A stretch of DNA of 64,000 nt from Palaemon carinicauda (Eukaryota; Arthropoda; Malacostraca; Decapoda; Palaemonidae): NCBI RefSeq assembly GCF_036898095.1, contig NC_090767.1, forward strand, positions 25,256,570-25,320,569. The letters are read 5' to 3'. The notes under the pieces are model-generated. The model was not told the origin of the DNA. It did not search any database and saw only the letters and a program-made list of their open reading frames with translations. Within the stretch, counting starts at the first letter, position 1. Each line of letters starts with the position of its first letter. The translations under genes were made by a program, and so were the position numbers. Of this stretch, positions 10,051 to 19,958 are shown piece after piece.

Positions 10051-10560
10051 AGTAACTGTCGTTTCATCACTTCAGCTGCCAGAAGACAAGCGAATGATCA
10101 GTCACGAGCAACTGGCCATAACTGGCTTCGCCCACAAATAATCCAATTAAACGACTCTGCTTGCATCCACGTAGGAAGAAATGCCTCCTACGACACCAAT
10201 CAGAGAAGAAAACCCACTGAGCCTGGTTAGACAGATGCAGTGGACCTCTGGAGATAACCAGACATCTCCAGTGCAATACCTCACAAAAAGCCTTTCACTC
10301 GGAGGAGAAGCTGGATAGCCTCCACCCGTGAAGAGACAAGGACTCCACGACTTGGTAGTAGTCTACCTCTGCAGGTGTGGCGGACAGAGAAGTGTGGGCC
10401 ACAGGGTTAGTCCTTGCAGGACCTCGACCAGAAAAGCAAGTAGATCGGGATACCATTCAGCACGAGGCAATCTCGAAGCCACAAGGGGCACCCAAGTCCC
10501 GATGTAATCAACTCACTGCTGAATGGCAGAAAGGAGTACACATCCAAATGATCACATTGG
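10051..10560 (-). pseudogene. DIRS leader joined to RNase H-YR linker remnant
   Basis: The first about 90 bp (to about 10140) match the gag leader also seen at 31.2 and 55.2 kb. From there on the minus strand resembles the linker between RNase H and the recombinase: a WCRRRH block (about 10195-10175) that is also present in copies A and D, and text matching 55.33-55.69 kb. The order linker then gag leader is abnormal for a DIRS element and is shared with the copy at 55.3 kb. Confidence 0.6.
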
Positions 10561-10564
10561 TATT

Positions 10565-11566
10565 TGTTACGATCTTCAAATCGTTACAGGTTCTTTTAAT
10601 AAGTAAAATAAATGTCAACTACCACCAATTAAATATGAAAATGAATATAAAAAGAAACTCACGAAAAACACAACACGTTTATTCACAAACTCATACAAAG
10701 AAAAAACCAACATTACTAATTCTTTTACTCTAACTGGTGAATCAAATCAATCAAACACCAATAGAAAGGGGGAACAGTCAGTAAAATAGAAGGAATAGCT
10801 TTCTGCAGATGCTGAGACGATACTGGTGCGGAGACTTCAGGCTTGAGAACGTTGCAGGAGGGCGGCTGAAGTTCAGATGAAAATGGCACTATCACCGGCA
10901 TCGAAGACGTAACAAAAAGGGTGGCATCAAGAAGGGACATCAGAGGTCTTCCAAGAATTCGATGATACTGTTAAAGTAAGGTTTGAGAACGTTGCAGAAG
11001 GGCGGCTGAATTTCAGATGAAACTGGCACGATGAACGGATTCGAAGACGTCATAAAAAGGGTGGCATCAAGAAGGGACATCAGAGGTCTTTTTCCAAGAA
11101 TTCGATGATACTGCTGAATTAAGGCAGGCTGTAGGCAGTGTTGGCTACTTCTCGTCACAAGTAGGGAGGACTGTCTGCTTCAATTTCTCTCTTCTTCTCG
11201 GCCATAGCAGGATCTTTTGGAGATAGGCTTTGGGTGTCTGAAGGGAAGGTTAGAATCTGGCTCTATCAGACTTCTGGTCTTCTCTTTCTTATCTCGTTAG
11301 GACTTAAATCTTATCTGCTTCAGACATAGTTCCTCTCTTGTCTTAAGTTCTGTCCCATTTCACTTGGACAATCTCTTCTTGAAGTTTATATACCCATGTA
11401 TGGGCGGAGTTAATTGCAGTGGGCAGTGGTCATTTCCATAGAAGGCGTTCTTTTTAACAATTCTGCATCTCTATTGGCTTCCTCAAAAATACCCACCTCG
11501 ATCATGCCATGGAAGCTTCTAAAAGAAATTTCTGATGCAATCTGGACCACATGTTAAGTCGTAACA
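10565..11566 (-). mobile_element. LTR-like element (possible solo LTR)
   Basis: A 1002-bp insertion interrupts the linker remnant. It has inverted ends TGTTACGA and TCGTAACA. On the minus strand there is a TATA-like box (gggtatataaac, about 11383-11394) and, about 700 bp downstream, an AATAAA signal near 10680. This arrangement fits an LTR. I see no flanking 4-6 bp duplication and no internal protein, so the class is uncertain. It could instead be a non-autonomous DNA element. Confidence 0.45.
10841..11125. repeat. Tandem duplication of about 140 bp inside the LTR-like element
   Basis: The segment beginning gagaacgttgcaggagggcg (about 10845) recurs beginning gagaacgttgcagaagggcg (about 10985). 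The match continues through ggtggcatcaagaagggaca to gaattcgatgatactg. A few substitutions and a 2-bp indel separate the copies. Confidence 0.85.
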
Positions 11567-11836
11567 AGAGGGCAGCATGTCTTTTTCCATGATGACATAT
11601 ATCCTAAACAAGGATTTCCCTCAGGCTCGGTTTCTCAAAATATGCCGACTCCACTAATTAACACGATGACATCTTGGTCAAAACAGGACAGTTCCCTTAT
11701 CATGGTAGGCATGGTTCACTTCCAAAATGATGACGACAGTGAAGTGATGACAGGTTTGCCCAAACAGGGCCATAGTCGAATCTCATCTCACCTCGCTGCT
11801 CACACTTTAGGTATAGATATTTTTGTCTTTTGAAAC
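11567..11836. other. Short stretch with no recognisable gene
   Basis: Its first bases weakly resemble the text after the corresponding point in the copy at 55.7 kb, so it may be the rest of the old DIRS relic. Nothing coding is supported. It ends at the left terminus of DIRS copy B. Confidence 0.4.
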
Positions 11837-12200
11837 ATGACAAATTCATAGATAATCTATATTATTCCTATCTATACAAACCTTAGCTATTTAATAGGGG
11901 TATTATTTTCGGCGTAGCTGAAATGACTAGCCATTAATTTTAAACGAGGGTTAACTACCCACACCGCTAGTTAGCAGCAGGGGGTAGGGAGGGTAGCTTG
12001 CTACCGCTCCCCCTCACACACCTGTGATTGAGCTCACTTTGCTTGGAGGTAGGACTTCAAGGGGGATAGAGCTAGCGGGCAAGTTTGGTTAAATAGCTTA
12101 GGTTTGTAAGTTAGGAGAAATACAAATTATCTACTAATTTATCATGTGTTCCGTAACTGGAATACAAACCATGCTATTTAATAGGAGTGACTCACCCATT
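11837..12200 (-). repeat. Copy B 3' terminal repeat and internal complementary region
   Basis: The arm at 11837-11895 (starting atgacaaattcatag) is complementary to 12090-12145. Next to it, gttccgtaactggaatac matches the reverse complement of the far right end (about 27121-27138). An arm that pairs with the 3' end and lies beside a copy of the 5' start is the DIRS arrangement thought to guide circle formation from linear cDNA. Confidence 0.75.
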
Positions 12201-12619
12201 AGGAAGGGTGGACGTCCCAGCCAATCTGGCTTTTTGGCTTTACCCGGGGTCTCCTTATTCGAGTGTGTCAGCACTCAAGGTTCGCCGCCTAGGGCAAGCT
12301 GTGTGTGAAGGTGTGTAGAAATGTGACTCGTCCTAGAAAGTTACAGAGTTTTTTAGATGGAAAAACTGTGCACTAAGACACTCCCAATACCACCTCGTCA
12401 GGGTATGGGGACATATCAGTATTAATCTTCATACTAGGTACACCAAGGAGCATGGTTTACCTACAGTGGTTTGAGGTCAGCTATGCAGAGAACCCAGGAT
12501 GCTGCTTTCCCCAAGAGAGGAGAGAATGAAGAAAAGAGTAAGGGCCAGTCAAACCTCTTCATTCATGCAAACTAAAACCGGGTTACAATGCCCTGCACCT
12601 TCTGCTACTTGTCCAATAA

Positions 12620-13352
12620 GGAGCTTGAGGTTTTAAACTAACTTTTGTGCAGCCACCACAGGACCGATAGAAAACGTATCGAGTCTCCTGTGGGTCACGT
12701 CTTGCAGATAGTGGGATGTGAACGTATTTTGACGTTTCCACACCCCAGCTTGAAGAACTTGCGTCACTGAGTAGTTTCTTTTGAAGGCCAGTGACGTAGC
12801 TATGCCCGACATCATGTGCTCTGGGGCAACGTGATGGAGGAGGGTCTGGATCCAGTGCGAGGTCAATGACCCTGCAAATCCATGCTGAGATGGTGTTCTT
12901 GGTGACCCTCCTCTTGGTCCTTCCTGTACTGACGAATTATCAGACACACGAGGACGGGCTGCGGCTGTTCTCTTAAGGTACAGCCTCAAACTCCTCACTG
13001 GGCAGAGTAAGAGTGGTTAAGATTATCTGTTACAGAACAAAGACTCAAAATCCAGAAAGAGTCGAATCGATGGTTCACTATTCCGGGGTTCCTAGTCTCA
13101 GCAATAAACTCTGGGACGAAGCTGAACGTTACATCTCCCCCATCCCCTTGAATGGGCGATGTCGTATGAGAGAACATGAAGTTCACCGACTCGTTTGGCC
13201 AAAGCCAAAGATAGCAGGAGCCCCGTCTTCCAAGTTAGGTGACGATTTCTTGCCTGGCGTAATGGTTCATAGGGAGGTCTCTTAAGAGACCTGAGAACTC
13301 GAACCACGTTACATGGGGGAGGTCTCACTTCACACTGAGGACAGGTAAGTTC
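12620..13352 (-). pseudogene. DIRS tyrosine recombinase, catalytic part (copy B)
   Basis: Minus-strand pieces in three frames give the recombinase catalytic domain: LKRPPYEPL, KRVGELHVLSYDIAHSRGWG (first catalytic Arg), LYLKRTAA, the H-x-x-R region near 12800, VWKRQNTFTSHYLQDVTHRR (Trp and the Tyr nucleophile), and SIGPVVAAQKLV. Copy A carries the same domain nearly intact. Here the HxxR segment is hit by an indel that removes the Arg, and other frameshifts occur near 12997 and 13100. The N-terminal part of the recombinase lies beyond the inserted LINE. Confidence 0.85.
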
Positions 13353-13368
13353 ATAACTCCGTACGAGT
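13353..13368. repeat. LINE target site duplication, left copy
   Basis: ataactccgtacgagt is repeated exactly at 19943-19958. The undivided site is seen in diverged form in copy A near 43207-43222. Confidence 0.95.
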
Positions 13369-13588
13369 TGAATTGAATATGGGATTTAGGCATTAAGCCA
13401 AGCACTGGGGCATCAAAGGCCATTCAGTGCTATATAACTAAAATCATTCAATCATATCTGTACACTCACAACATTTAGTATCATTTTAACCTTTAATACA
13501 AATCGTAACACTTTCATACAATAAAATCTAGATGTGAAATAAATAGGGATTAAAAGGGTAAAATAAATAAATAAATTAATAAAATCAA
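13369..13588 (-). other. LINE 3' UTR
   Basis: This is about 220 bp of AT-rich non-coding sequence after the ORF2 stop. Near the end it has a cagtgcttggcttaatgcct-like block, and it terminates in attcaattcaa at the target duplication. There is no long poly(A). A conserved 3' block plus a simple tail is the usual template for RT recognition in target-primed integration. Confidence 0.7.
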
Positions 13589-16500
13589 TTATAGCTCGTA
13601 ATATAACCCAATACTTTGTATAAATTTTCTCAAGTTCAGGGTATTACAGTTTTCCCCCAGTATATCTCTTAACGGTTTGTCCTGGAGTAAATGTGTCCTC
13701 CTCTGGAGATTAAAAACAGGACAATCGACTAAAATATGTTTAACATCCATTGTCACTTGACAGGTATTACAAAGAGGGGCCTGTCTCCCTTCCCCACTCT
13801 TCATTAAATAATTGTGCGTTGCATGTGTATGACCAATACGCAGCCTAGTTAAAATAATGGTATCCCTTCTACTTGTAGAATTACAAGATGACCATTTATC
13901 CACCAATGGGTGGATTTGTTTCAATTTTGTATTGGTGGTCCGTTCAGACCATCGAGCTTGCCACTTATTTTTACAGTAAAGATGAATCTCACTTCTAAGA
14001 TCTTTGTAAGGAATACTCAAGGGGGATGGATTACTTAGCCCTGAAGCTTCCTTTGCTGCCTTATCTACTTGTTCATTCCCATCCACCCCAACATGGGCAG
14101 GGACCCAACAGAAGTGAACACTGATACTCTTCCTAGACTGCAGAAGTACTAACCAGTCCTGCACCTCTTGTACTAGATGATGGCCTGGCATAATTTGTTT
14201 TAATGAGAGTAAAACACTATTGGAATCCGTAAAAATTGTATAAAAACTATTTTGGTTGCCATTTTTAAAAATATGTTGGACTGCGAGAATTATTGCGTAC
14301 AGCTCAGCAGTAAAAATTGAACAAGAGGATGGGAGTTTCCTTCTAATAACAATATCCCCCACCACAGCTGCACTTCCAACTCCTGCAGCCGATTTGGAGC
14401 CATCTGTAAAAACATGTTTCCCATGATGTTGAGCAGCATGATTTAAAAACTCACTTTTCATTACCCTACTAGGTAAGGTATTTTTCCCTCCTGCCGTAAA
14501 ACATACTTTAACAGGTGGATTACACCAAGGAGGAGACTTGGGATATCCTACCTCTGCTATCTGTGCTGTTAACAAGCCTACTTCTCTAGCATCATTTTTC
14601 AGCTGTACTTCCAAAGGCTTAGGCACTCTAGATCTGTTAGGAGCCCGATCTAAAGGCGCCCTAACATATTTACAGTTAGGATTGTTTCTCACAGCAAGGG
14701 ACCTAGCTAAAAACCTCAAACTCAACTCCTCTCTGCGAATGGAAAGGGGAGGTATGCCAGAATCAACATAGAGACTGTCAATGGGAGATGTTCTGTAAGC
14801 ACCTGTGCAGATGCGAAGCCCAGCATTGTGAACAATATCAAGTTTTCCAAGTAAAGTCTTTGTAGCTGACCCATATATTTGGCATGCATAGTCTAACTTG
14901 CTCAGACACAAAGATGTATAAATTCTAAGCAAAGTTGTTCTATCAGCACCCCAATCAAAATGCGATATCACTTTCAGAATGTTCAGTGACTTCTTAACCC
15001 TGATAGATAGGTCATTTATATGGGGACCAAATGTCATTTTCTTGTCGAAAATGACTCCAAGAAACTTGACACTATCCTCATATGGCAAAATACAATCATT
15101 TAAGAAAAGGGTGGGGATCTCTTCCCTTTTACGAGTACGAGTAAAGCGAATGGCTTTGGTCTTCTGAGGAGAAAACATGAATCCGCGAGAATTTGCCCAT
15201 GCGGAAGCAGCATTTATTGCAATTTGAAGATTTTGGCATGCTTGTAGTGCAGATGATCCACTACAATAAATTGCAAAGTCATCGACAAATAGTGATCCTT
15301 GTATGCCAGGAGGTATGTGACTAATGAGACTATTAATTGCAACAGCAAACAAGGTCACACTCAATACGCTGCCTTGGGGGACACCTTCTTCTTGCATGTA
15401 GGATGAAGATAGTTCTGACCCTACTCTCACTTTAATGGAGCGGTTTGATAAAAATTCTTCAATAAAAGAGAACATATGTCCTCCTATACCCCACGAGGCC
15501 AATTGCTTTAAAATACCACCCCTCCAGGTGGTGTCATATGCCTTTTCGAGGTCAAAAAAGACACCCACCACCTGGTTTTGGTTAGAAAAAGCATTTGAAA
15601 TTTCCCTTGATAACATCAGCAAAGGGTCCAGAGTACTTCGGTTCTTCCTAAAACCAAACTGTCTGTTAGATAAAAGATTTTTTGATTCTAGATACCACAC
15701 AAGTCTGTTGTTGATCATTCTCTCAAATAGTTTGCATATGCAACTGGTCAAGGATATGGGCCTATAACTAGATGGCAGTTCTGGGTCTTTACCAGACTTG
15801 TGGCCTGGAATTACAATTGAAGTATGCCAGGAATCAGGAGATGTATGGGAAGCCCATAGACCATTAAAGGTTTCTAATAAAAATTCCTTGGTATCCACTG
15901 GAAGATGTGATATCATTTCATACCGGATGCCATCCTCACCTGGGGCAGTTAAAGAAGAGCTGGAGATAGCATTTTGCATCTCCTCCATACTAAAAGGCAG
16001 GTTAAAAGCTTCAGTATTTGAAGAAGCAGGAGGAACAACAGATGTTGATGCTCTAATTTGTTGAAATGCTGGGGAATAGTTGTCAACACTTGATACATGA
16101 GCAAAGTGCTTAGCAAGAACCTCTGCTACATCTTTGGGGTCAGATATATATCTATTATTTTCCCTTAATATTGGTAGAGGCTTAGGGACGAATTTACCTT
16201 GAAGTTTTCTAATCTTGTCCCATATTTCCTTTGAAGGAGTTTTGGTATTAATATTAGATATATATTTCTTCCAAGATGCTCTCTTTGCTTTTTTAAAAAT
16301 TCTTTTTTGTTTGGCACAGGCTCTGAGATATGCTATTCTATCTGCTAAATAGTTTGTCCTCAAGTATCTTCTGAAGCAAGTTCGGGTCACTTTTCTTGCG
16401 TTGGCACATTCTTTACTCCACCAAGGAACTACAGAGCGATGAGGTAAACCGCATGTTTTAGGTATAAACTTGCTAGCATTATCATCAATAATATTTTCAA

Positions 16501-17311
16501 GATGTTGATAGGCATGCACTGGAGATGTAAATTCATCATATTCTTTATCAGTGTGTGAACAGTTTTCATAAGCTGCCCAGTCTGCCTCATCTATCTTCCA
16601 TTTTGGTGGACACTGAGAAGGAAGATTATGGACATAATTTAACATTATTGGCCAATGGTCACTGCCATGTAGGTGTTCATTTACTGACCAAAGGTAGTCC
16701 AATCGAATGGATGAGGAACAGATTGACAAATCAATGGCTGATGTAGAGTTGTGGAATACATCATACCTAGTTGGAGAACCATCATTCATTAGTATAACAT
16801 CATTGTTGTCGATTAATTCTTCAACAAGATTACCCCATCTATCGCACACATTTCCACCCCATAAAGTATGCTTTGCATTAAAATCACCCATTAAAATAAA
16901 AGGGGCAGGAAGCTGATTGATCAAGTCTTGGAGGTCAGAAAGTCCAAGCCTTCTTGGATTACCAGCATGATCTAAGAGGAAAAGTTCTAAGGATGGTTCA
17001 ATATATAGCGAGCATAAAGTAATTTTTTTTCCGATATGAGTTCTAACTGCACATGCCTGTAGTGGTGTATTGAGTGGGATTGTTTCAAATTTTACAGATT
17101 TGTGAATAATAAAACCTGTACCACCTTGAGCTCTTGCAGCTTGCAAAGGAGGGGATCTACAAAAATGATAATTGAGTCCAGGATTAAATGGTTTGTCACT
17201 GATCTTGGTTTCCTGTAGGCAAATTACCTTCGTGTCTGAGTCCCTGGTTAAAGTTTTTATTTGCTCAATGCTAGTACTTAGACCTCTGCAATTCCACTGG
17301 ATGATAGACAT
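13589..17311 (-). CDS. LINE ORF2: endonuclease - reverse transcriptase - RNase H polyprotein (1240 aa)
   Basis: The order of domains is: AP-like endonuclease (about 1-230) with IQWNCRGL, CLQETK, MGDFNAKHTLWG and SDHWPI; RT (about 440-720) with YRPISLTSCICKLFERMINN, GFRKNRSTLDPLL, FFDLEKAYD, GVPQGSVLS and catalytic FVDD (about 15277-15288); RNase H (about 965-1095) with FTDGS, TAELYA, FTDS and VPAHVGVDGNEQVD, so all acidic catalytic residues are present. A C-terminal Cys/His motif follows (CNTC..H..C). It starts at an ATG that overlaps the ORF1 stop (TAATG), so it is probably made by termination-reinitiation, as shown for the SART1 LINE. There is no disruption. Confidence 0.96.
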   Translation of the reverse strand: MSIIQWNCRGLSTSIEQIKTLTRDSDTKVICLQETKISDKPFNPGLNYHFCRSPPLQAARAQGGTGFIIHKSVKFETIPLNTPLQACAVRTHIGKKITLCSLYIEPSLELFLLDHAGNPRRLGLSDLQDLINQLPAPFILMGDFNAKHTLWGGNVCDRWGNLVEELIDNNDVILMNDGSPTRYDVFHNSTSAIDLSICSSSIRLDYLWSVNEHLHGSDHWPIMLNYVHNLPSQCPPKWKIDEADWAAYENCSHTDKEYDEFTSPVHAYQHLENIIDDNASKFIPKTCGLPHRSVVPWWSKECANARKVTRTCFRRYLRTNYLADRIAYLRACAKQKRIFKKAKRASWKKYISNINTKTPSKEIWDKIRKLQGKFVPKPLPILRENNRYISDPKDVAEVLAKHFAHVSSVDNYSPAFQQIRASTSVVPPASSNTEAFNLPFSMEEMQNAISSSSLTAPGEDGIRYEMISHLPVDTKEFLLETFNGLWASHTSPDSWHTSIVIPGHKSGKDPELPSSYRPISLTSCICKLFERMINNRLVWYLESKNLLSNRQFGFRKNRSTLDPLLMLSREISNAFSNQNQVVGVFFDLEKAYDTTWRGGILKQLASWGIGGHMFSFIEEFLSNRSIKVRVGSELSSSYMQEEGVPQGSVLSVTLFAVAINSLISHIPPGIQGSLFVDDFAIYCSGSSALQACQNLQIAINAASAWANSRGFMFSPQKTKAIRFTRTRKREEIPTLFLNDCILPYEDSVKFLGVIFDKKMTFGPHINDLSIRVKKSLNILKVISHFDWGADRTTLLRIYTSLCLSKLDYACQIYGSATKTLLGKLDIVHNAGLRICTGAYRTSPIDSLYVDSGIPPLSIRREELSLRFLARSLAVRNNPNCKYVRAPLDRAPNRSRVPKPLEVQLKNDAREVGLLTAQIAEVGYPKSPPWCNPPVKVCFTAGGKNTLPSRVMKSEFLNHAAQHHGKHVFTDGSKSAAGVGSAAVVGDIVIRRKLPSSCSIFTAELYAIILAVQHIFKNGNQNSFYTIFTDSNSVLLSLKQIMPGHHLVQEVQDWLVLLQSRKSISVHFCWVPAHVGVDGNEQVDKAAKEASGLSNPSPLSIPYKDLRSEIHLYCKNKWQARWSERTTNTKLKQIHPLVDKWSSCNSTSRRDTIILTRLRIGHTHATHNYLMKSGEGRQAPLCNTCQVTMDVKHILVDCPVFNLQRRTHLLQDKPLRDILGENCNTLNLRKFIQSIGLYYEL

Positions 17312-19170
17312 TATCTTTTGTTATTATTTTTCTTTGTCTCATTTGTCTTTTGGGACTTTTCAGATGAAGCCATGTAAGGCCTGGAGATGGAAGGCTTTAC
17401 TAGGCCACCACTCTTCTTTTCTTTCTTTCTAGGATCTTTATAAGAGTCAACCTTAGGATCATGAGCAGTAGGGCACTTACCTGACTTAGATGAAGGTGAG
17501 GATGATGGGGACCTTTTCCTCTTTGGAAGATCTTGTTTTCCAATCTCCATCAAATCAGGTAGAGATTCTGCCTGAGACAATACATTTAAGGTGGTGGAAG
17601 CCACATTGGCTTCCTTGGAGGATTGTGCTAGAACTTCAACAGTTCGAGCACTTAACCCAGAAGGCTGGGCTACTACCTCTAGGGGAGATGCTCCTATCGG
17701 TGACAATACTTTTGGTGTGTTGGACACCATATTGACCTCTTTGGAGGTTTGTGCTCTGGCTTTTATAGCCTGAGCACTTGACCCAGATGGCTGGGCTACT
17801 ACCACTAAGGGAGATGCACCTGACGGGCCAGGTGCTGCCACTGGTCCCCCTGTGGTAGTAAGGGGTAGTGGATTATAATCTTTTGTTGGCATCTTAACCG
17901 CGCGAGCAAAATTAAGTTGCCGATTGAGTAAATGCTTTGCATAACCTACACTTATATGTTCAGCATTTGCTTTCAAGATTGCAGCTTCTTCATTCTTGTA
18001 TTCTCTACATCTTTTATCATTTGGTTTATGATTATCTTTACAGTTTGCACAGGTTGTATCTCTGTTGCATTGGCCATGTTCTAACAAAGAACAGTTAATA
18101 CAGACCTTCGTATTATTGCAGTACCGGGAAGGGTGACCGTACTTGAAACAATTAAAGCATTGTAAAGGCCTAGGTTTATATTCTCGAACACGTACTCTTT
18201 CATTCTCAATAATTATATGATCTGGTATAACAGGGGTTTCAAATGTTAAAACTACCATGCTTGTTTGAGGAATCTTACTTACTTTCCAAACATTAGCAGG
18301 GCACATGTCCAGAATTTCTGGTTCTGAGAATTCATATAGATCTTTATCAAAAACTACTCCTTTACCATAGCTGAAGCTCATATGTGGTTTAATATCCTTA
18401 ATAGGATCAATTTCTGCAATCTTCATGCCACAAAGCATGTGAGCTTGAGTATCTGATTTTGCATTAATCAAAACAGATTGCTTACCGTATCTACTAATAT
18501 CCTTACTTTTAATTAAACCAACTTTTTTTTGTATAAATTTACTCATCTTATAATAGTTATAATTATCTATCTTTCCAGATGCAATTATCCATGTTGGGGG
18601 CTTGGGGGTTCTTACTTCTGGAAGTCTATGCTCTATTTCTTTTTCCATCCATTCTTCTGGTTTATATACCTCTAGGTGTCTTGGTGCTTTATCACATAAA
18701 GCCCCAGAAATCAAACAATTGTCAATTTTTATGCTCTCTAAATTTTTATTTGCTTCTAAAGCAATCTCAAAACTTGAAAATGATACCCAAGCTTCCCAAA
18801 AGCCTTTACTACCATTAAGCTCCATTAAAATTTCTTTGATTGCTCCAAATCTACAGAAGGCTTCATGAATTATGTCATAGCTACAACCAATTGGTATGTT
18901 TTTTAAGTGGAGAATTTTCAGATTTTTTGTTGGATCTGGTAATGAGCCAGAACCAGAGAGTAAAGTATTACGGTTATTACAAGCATCATTTTCCACCAGT
19001 GCCGATAAATTGTCTTTAACAACACTGGTCAAAAAGGTATTGTTGGAGGAATCCTTTTTATTGCCGAGGTTGTCAACAGAGCTTTCCCTATTTAAACAAG
19101 CAGAAGTCGTCAACGGTGTCTGGGGTTCGCCATTTGATCCAGGGGTACGGGGAATATTAAGTTTACTCAT
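17311..19170 (-). CDS. LINE ORF1: gag-like RNA-binding protein with zinc knuckles (619 aa)
   Basis: The start ATG is at 19170-19168. An RRM-like N-terminal region (LKILHLKNIPIGC..SYDII) is followed by a second structured region and then three cysteine-rich knuckles (CFNCFKYGHPSRYC, CINCSLLEHGQC, CANCKDNHKPNDKRC, about residues 335-390). Repeated Pro/Ser/Ala segments (SPIGASPLEVVAQPSG-like, at least twice) and a basic Ser-rich tail (KRKRSPSSSPSSKSGK) follow. The family role is binding the LINE RNA to form the RNP. The frame is intact. It ends in TAA, whose last two bases begin the ORF2 ATG. Confidence 0.93.
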   Translation of the reverse strand: MSKLNIPRTPGSNGEPQTPLTTSACLNRESSVDNLGNKKDSSNNTFLTSVVKDNLSALVENDACNNRNTLLSGSGSLPDPTKNLKILHLKNIPIGCSYDIIHEAFCRFGAIKEILMELNGSKGFWEAWVSFSSFEIALEANKNLESIKIDNCLISGALCDKAPRHLEVYKPEEWMEKEIEHRLPEVRTPKPPTWIIASGKIDNYNYYKMSKFIQKKVGLIKSKDISRYGKQSVLINAKSDTQAHMLCGMKIAEIDPIKDIKPHMSFSYGKGVVFDKDLYEFSEPEILDMCPANVWKVSKIPQTSMVVLTFETPVIPDHIIIENERVRVREYKPRPLQCFNCFKYGHPSRYCNNTKVCINCSLLEHGQCNRDTTCANCKDNHKPNDKRCREYKNEEAAILKANAEHISVGYAKHLLNRQLNFARAVKMPTKDYNPLPLTTTGGPVAAPGPSGASPLVVVAQPSGSSAQAIKARAQTSKEVNMVSNTPKVLSPIGASPLEVVAQPSGLSARTVEVLAQSSKEANVASTTLNVLSQAESLPDLMEIGKQDLPKRKRSPSSSPSSKSGKCPTAHDPKVDSYKDPRKKEKKSGGLVKPSISRPYMASSEKSQKTNETKKNNNKR

Positions 19171-19384
19171 TAATTATTTTTCAGGGGGAGGGAAGGGGTC
19201 ATAATAACAATGAAAAAAAAAACAATGGAAAAAAATATAGTTTAAGGGAGAGAAAAAATTAAGACTGTCTGAAATTCCAAAGAAGACACCGTTAGCCTTT
19301 CCTGGAATTAATTTCTCCACCAATGACACCTGTGAAAGCTGCTTACCAAATGTCCACTCCCTACCCTACCACAAAGGGATGGTA

Positions 19385-19480
19385 CCACTATGATTAGAGT
19401 GGCTCAAGTGTATGCCAAACCCGCTTGATGGGACTGAGAGCATTTCATGAATACAATCATCCCCACTCTAATCATAGTGG
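19385..19480 (-). promoter_or_regulatory. Perfect 18-bp inverted repeat in the LINE 5' UTR
   Basis: ccactatgattagagtgg (19385-19402) and its exact reverse complement (19463-19480) are separated by 60 nt. In the LINE transcript they would form a stable hairpin about 215 nt upstream of the ORF1 start. No comparable structure is seen elsewhere in the element. Confidence 0.85.
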
Positions 19481-19942
19481 CAGGCAAACCGGACAGAATG
19501 CCGAGAGTCCTATCTCTATAAAATCGCCAACCCCTGGAATCCGAAGGCCAAATTTCCTAAGAGATAGTTCCGCGTGCCAGTATGGGAATACTGACACTCC
19601 TAGGTGTCCAAACATTTTCGGGCAGTTGGCAAGACCACCACAGCTCCCACAATTGATTTTGAAATAAAAACCGATCATGGATACAATGTCCCCTCTAAAA
19701 AACCTGGACAGTGAAATGGGTAAAAGAGTTTTGACAGCAAGGTTGGAGACAGCTGATAATTATGAAGGAGGAATAAGCAATAAGAGGTAATAGAAAAAGA
19801 ATGAGAGAAATTTAGAGTCAAACTGAGGAAAAGAAATTCCCCAGTTCGAGAGCCCTCTTGCCCGTCACAAGCCTTCAGCACGGGAATGATATGCCGTGCT
19901 GAAGCCCAATGACTTCATCAAGGCATTCTCTCGTTAAGAGGG

Positions 19943-19958
19943 ATAACTCCGTACGAGT
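19943..19958. repeat. LINE target site duplication, right copy
   Basis: ataactccgtacgagt is identical to 13353-13368. Confidence 0.95.

Larger units (their letters stand above)
13369..19942 (-). mobile_element. Full-length I-group (Jockey superfamily) LINE
   Basis: This 6574-bp minus-strand element has a 5' UTR of about 770 bp, ORF1, ORF2, and a 3' UTR ending in a short attca-type repeat. It is flanked by a perfect 16-bp target duplication. Both proteins are open end to end, which makes it the one element here that may still be active or only recently silenced. RNase H plus a CCHC-type ORF1 points to the I/Nimb/R1-like branch of the Jockey superfamily. The exact clade needs a phylogeny. Confidence 0.95.
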
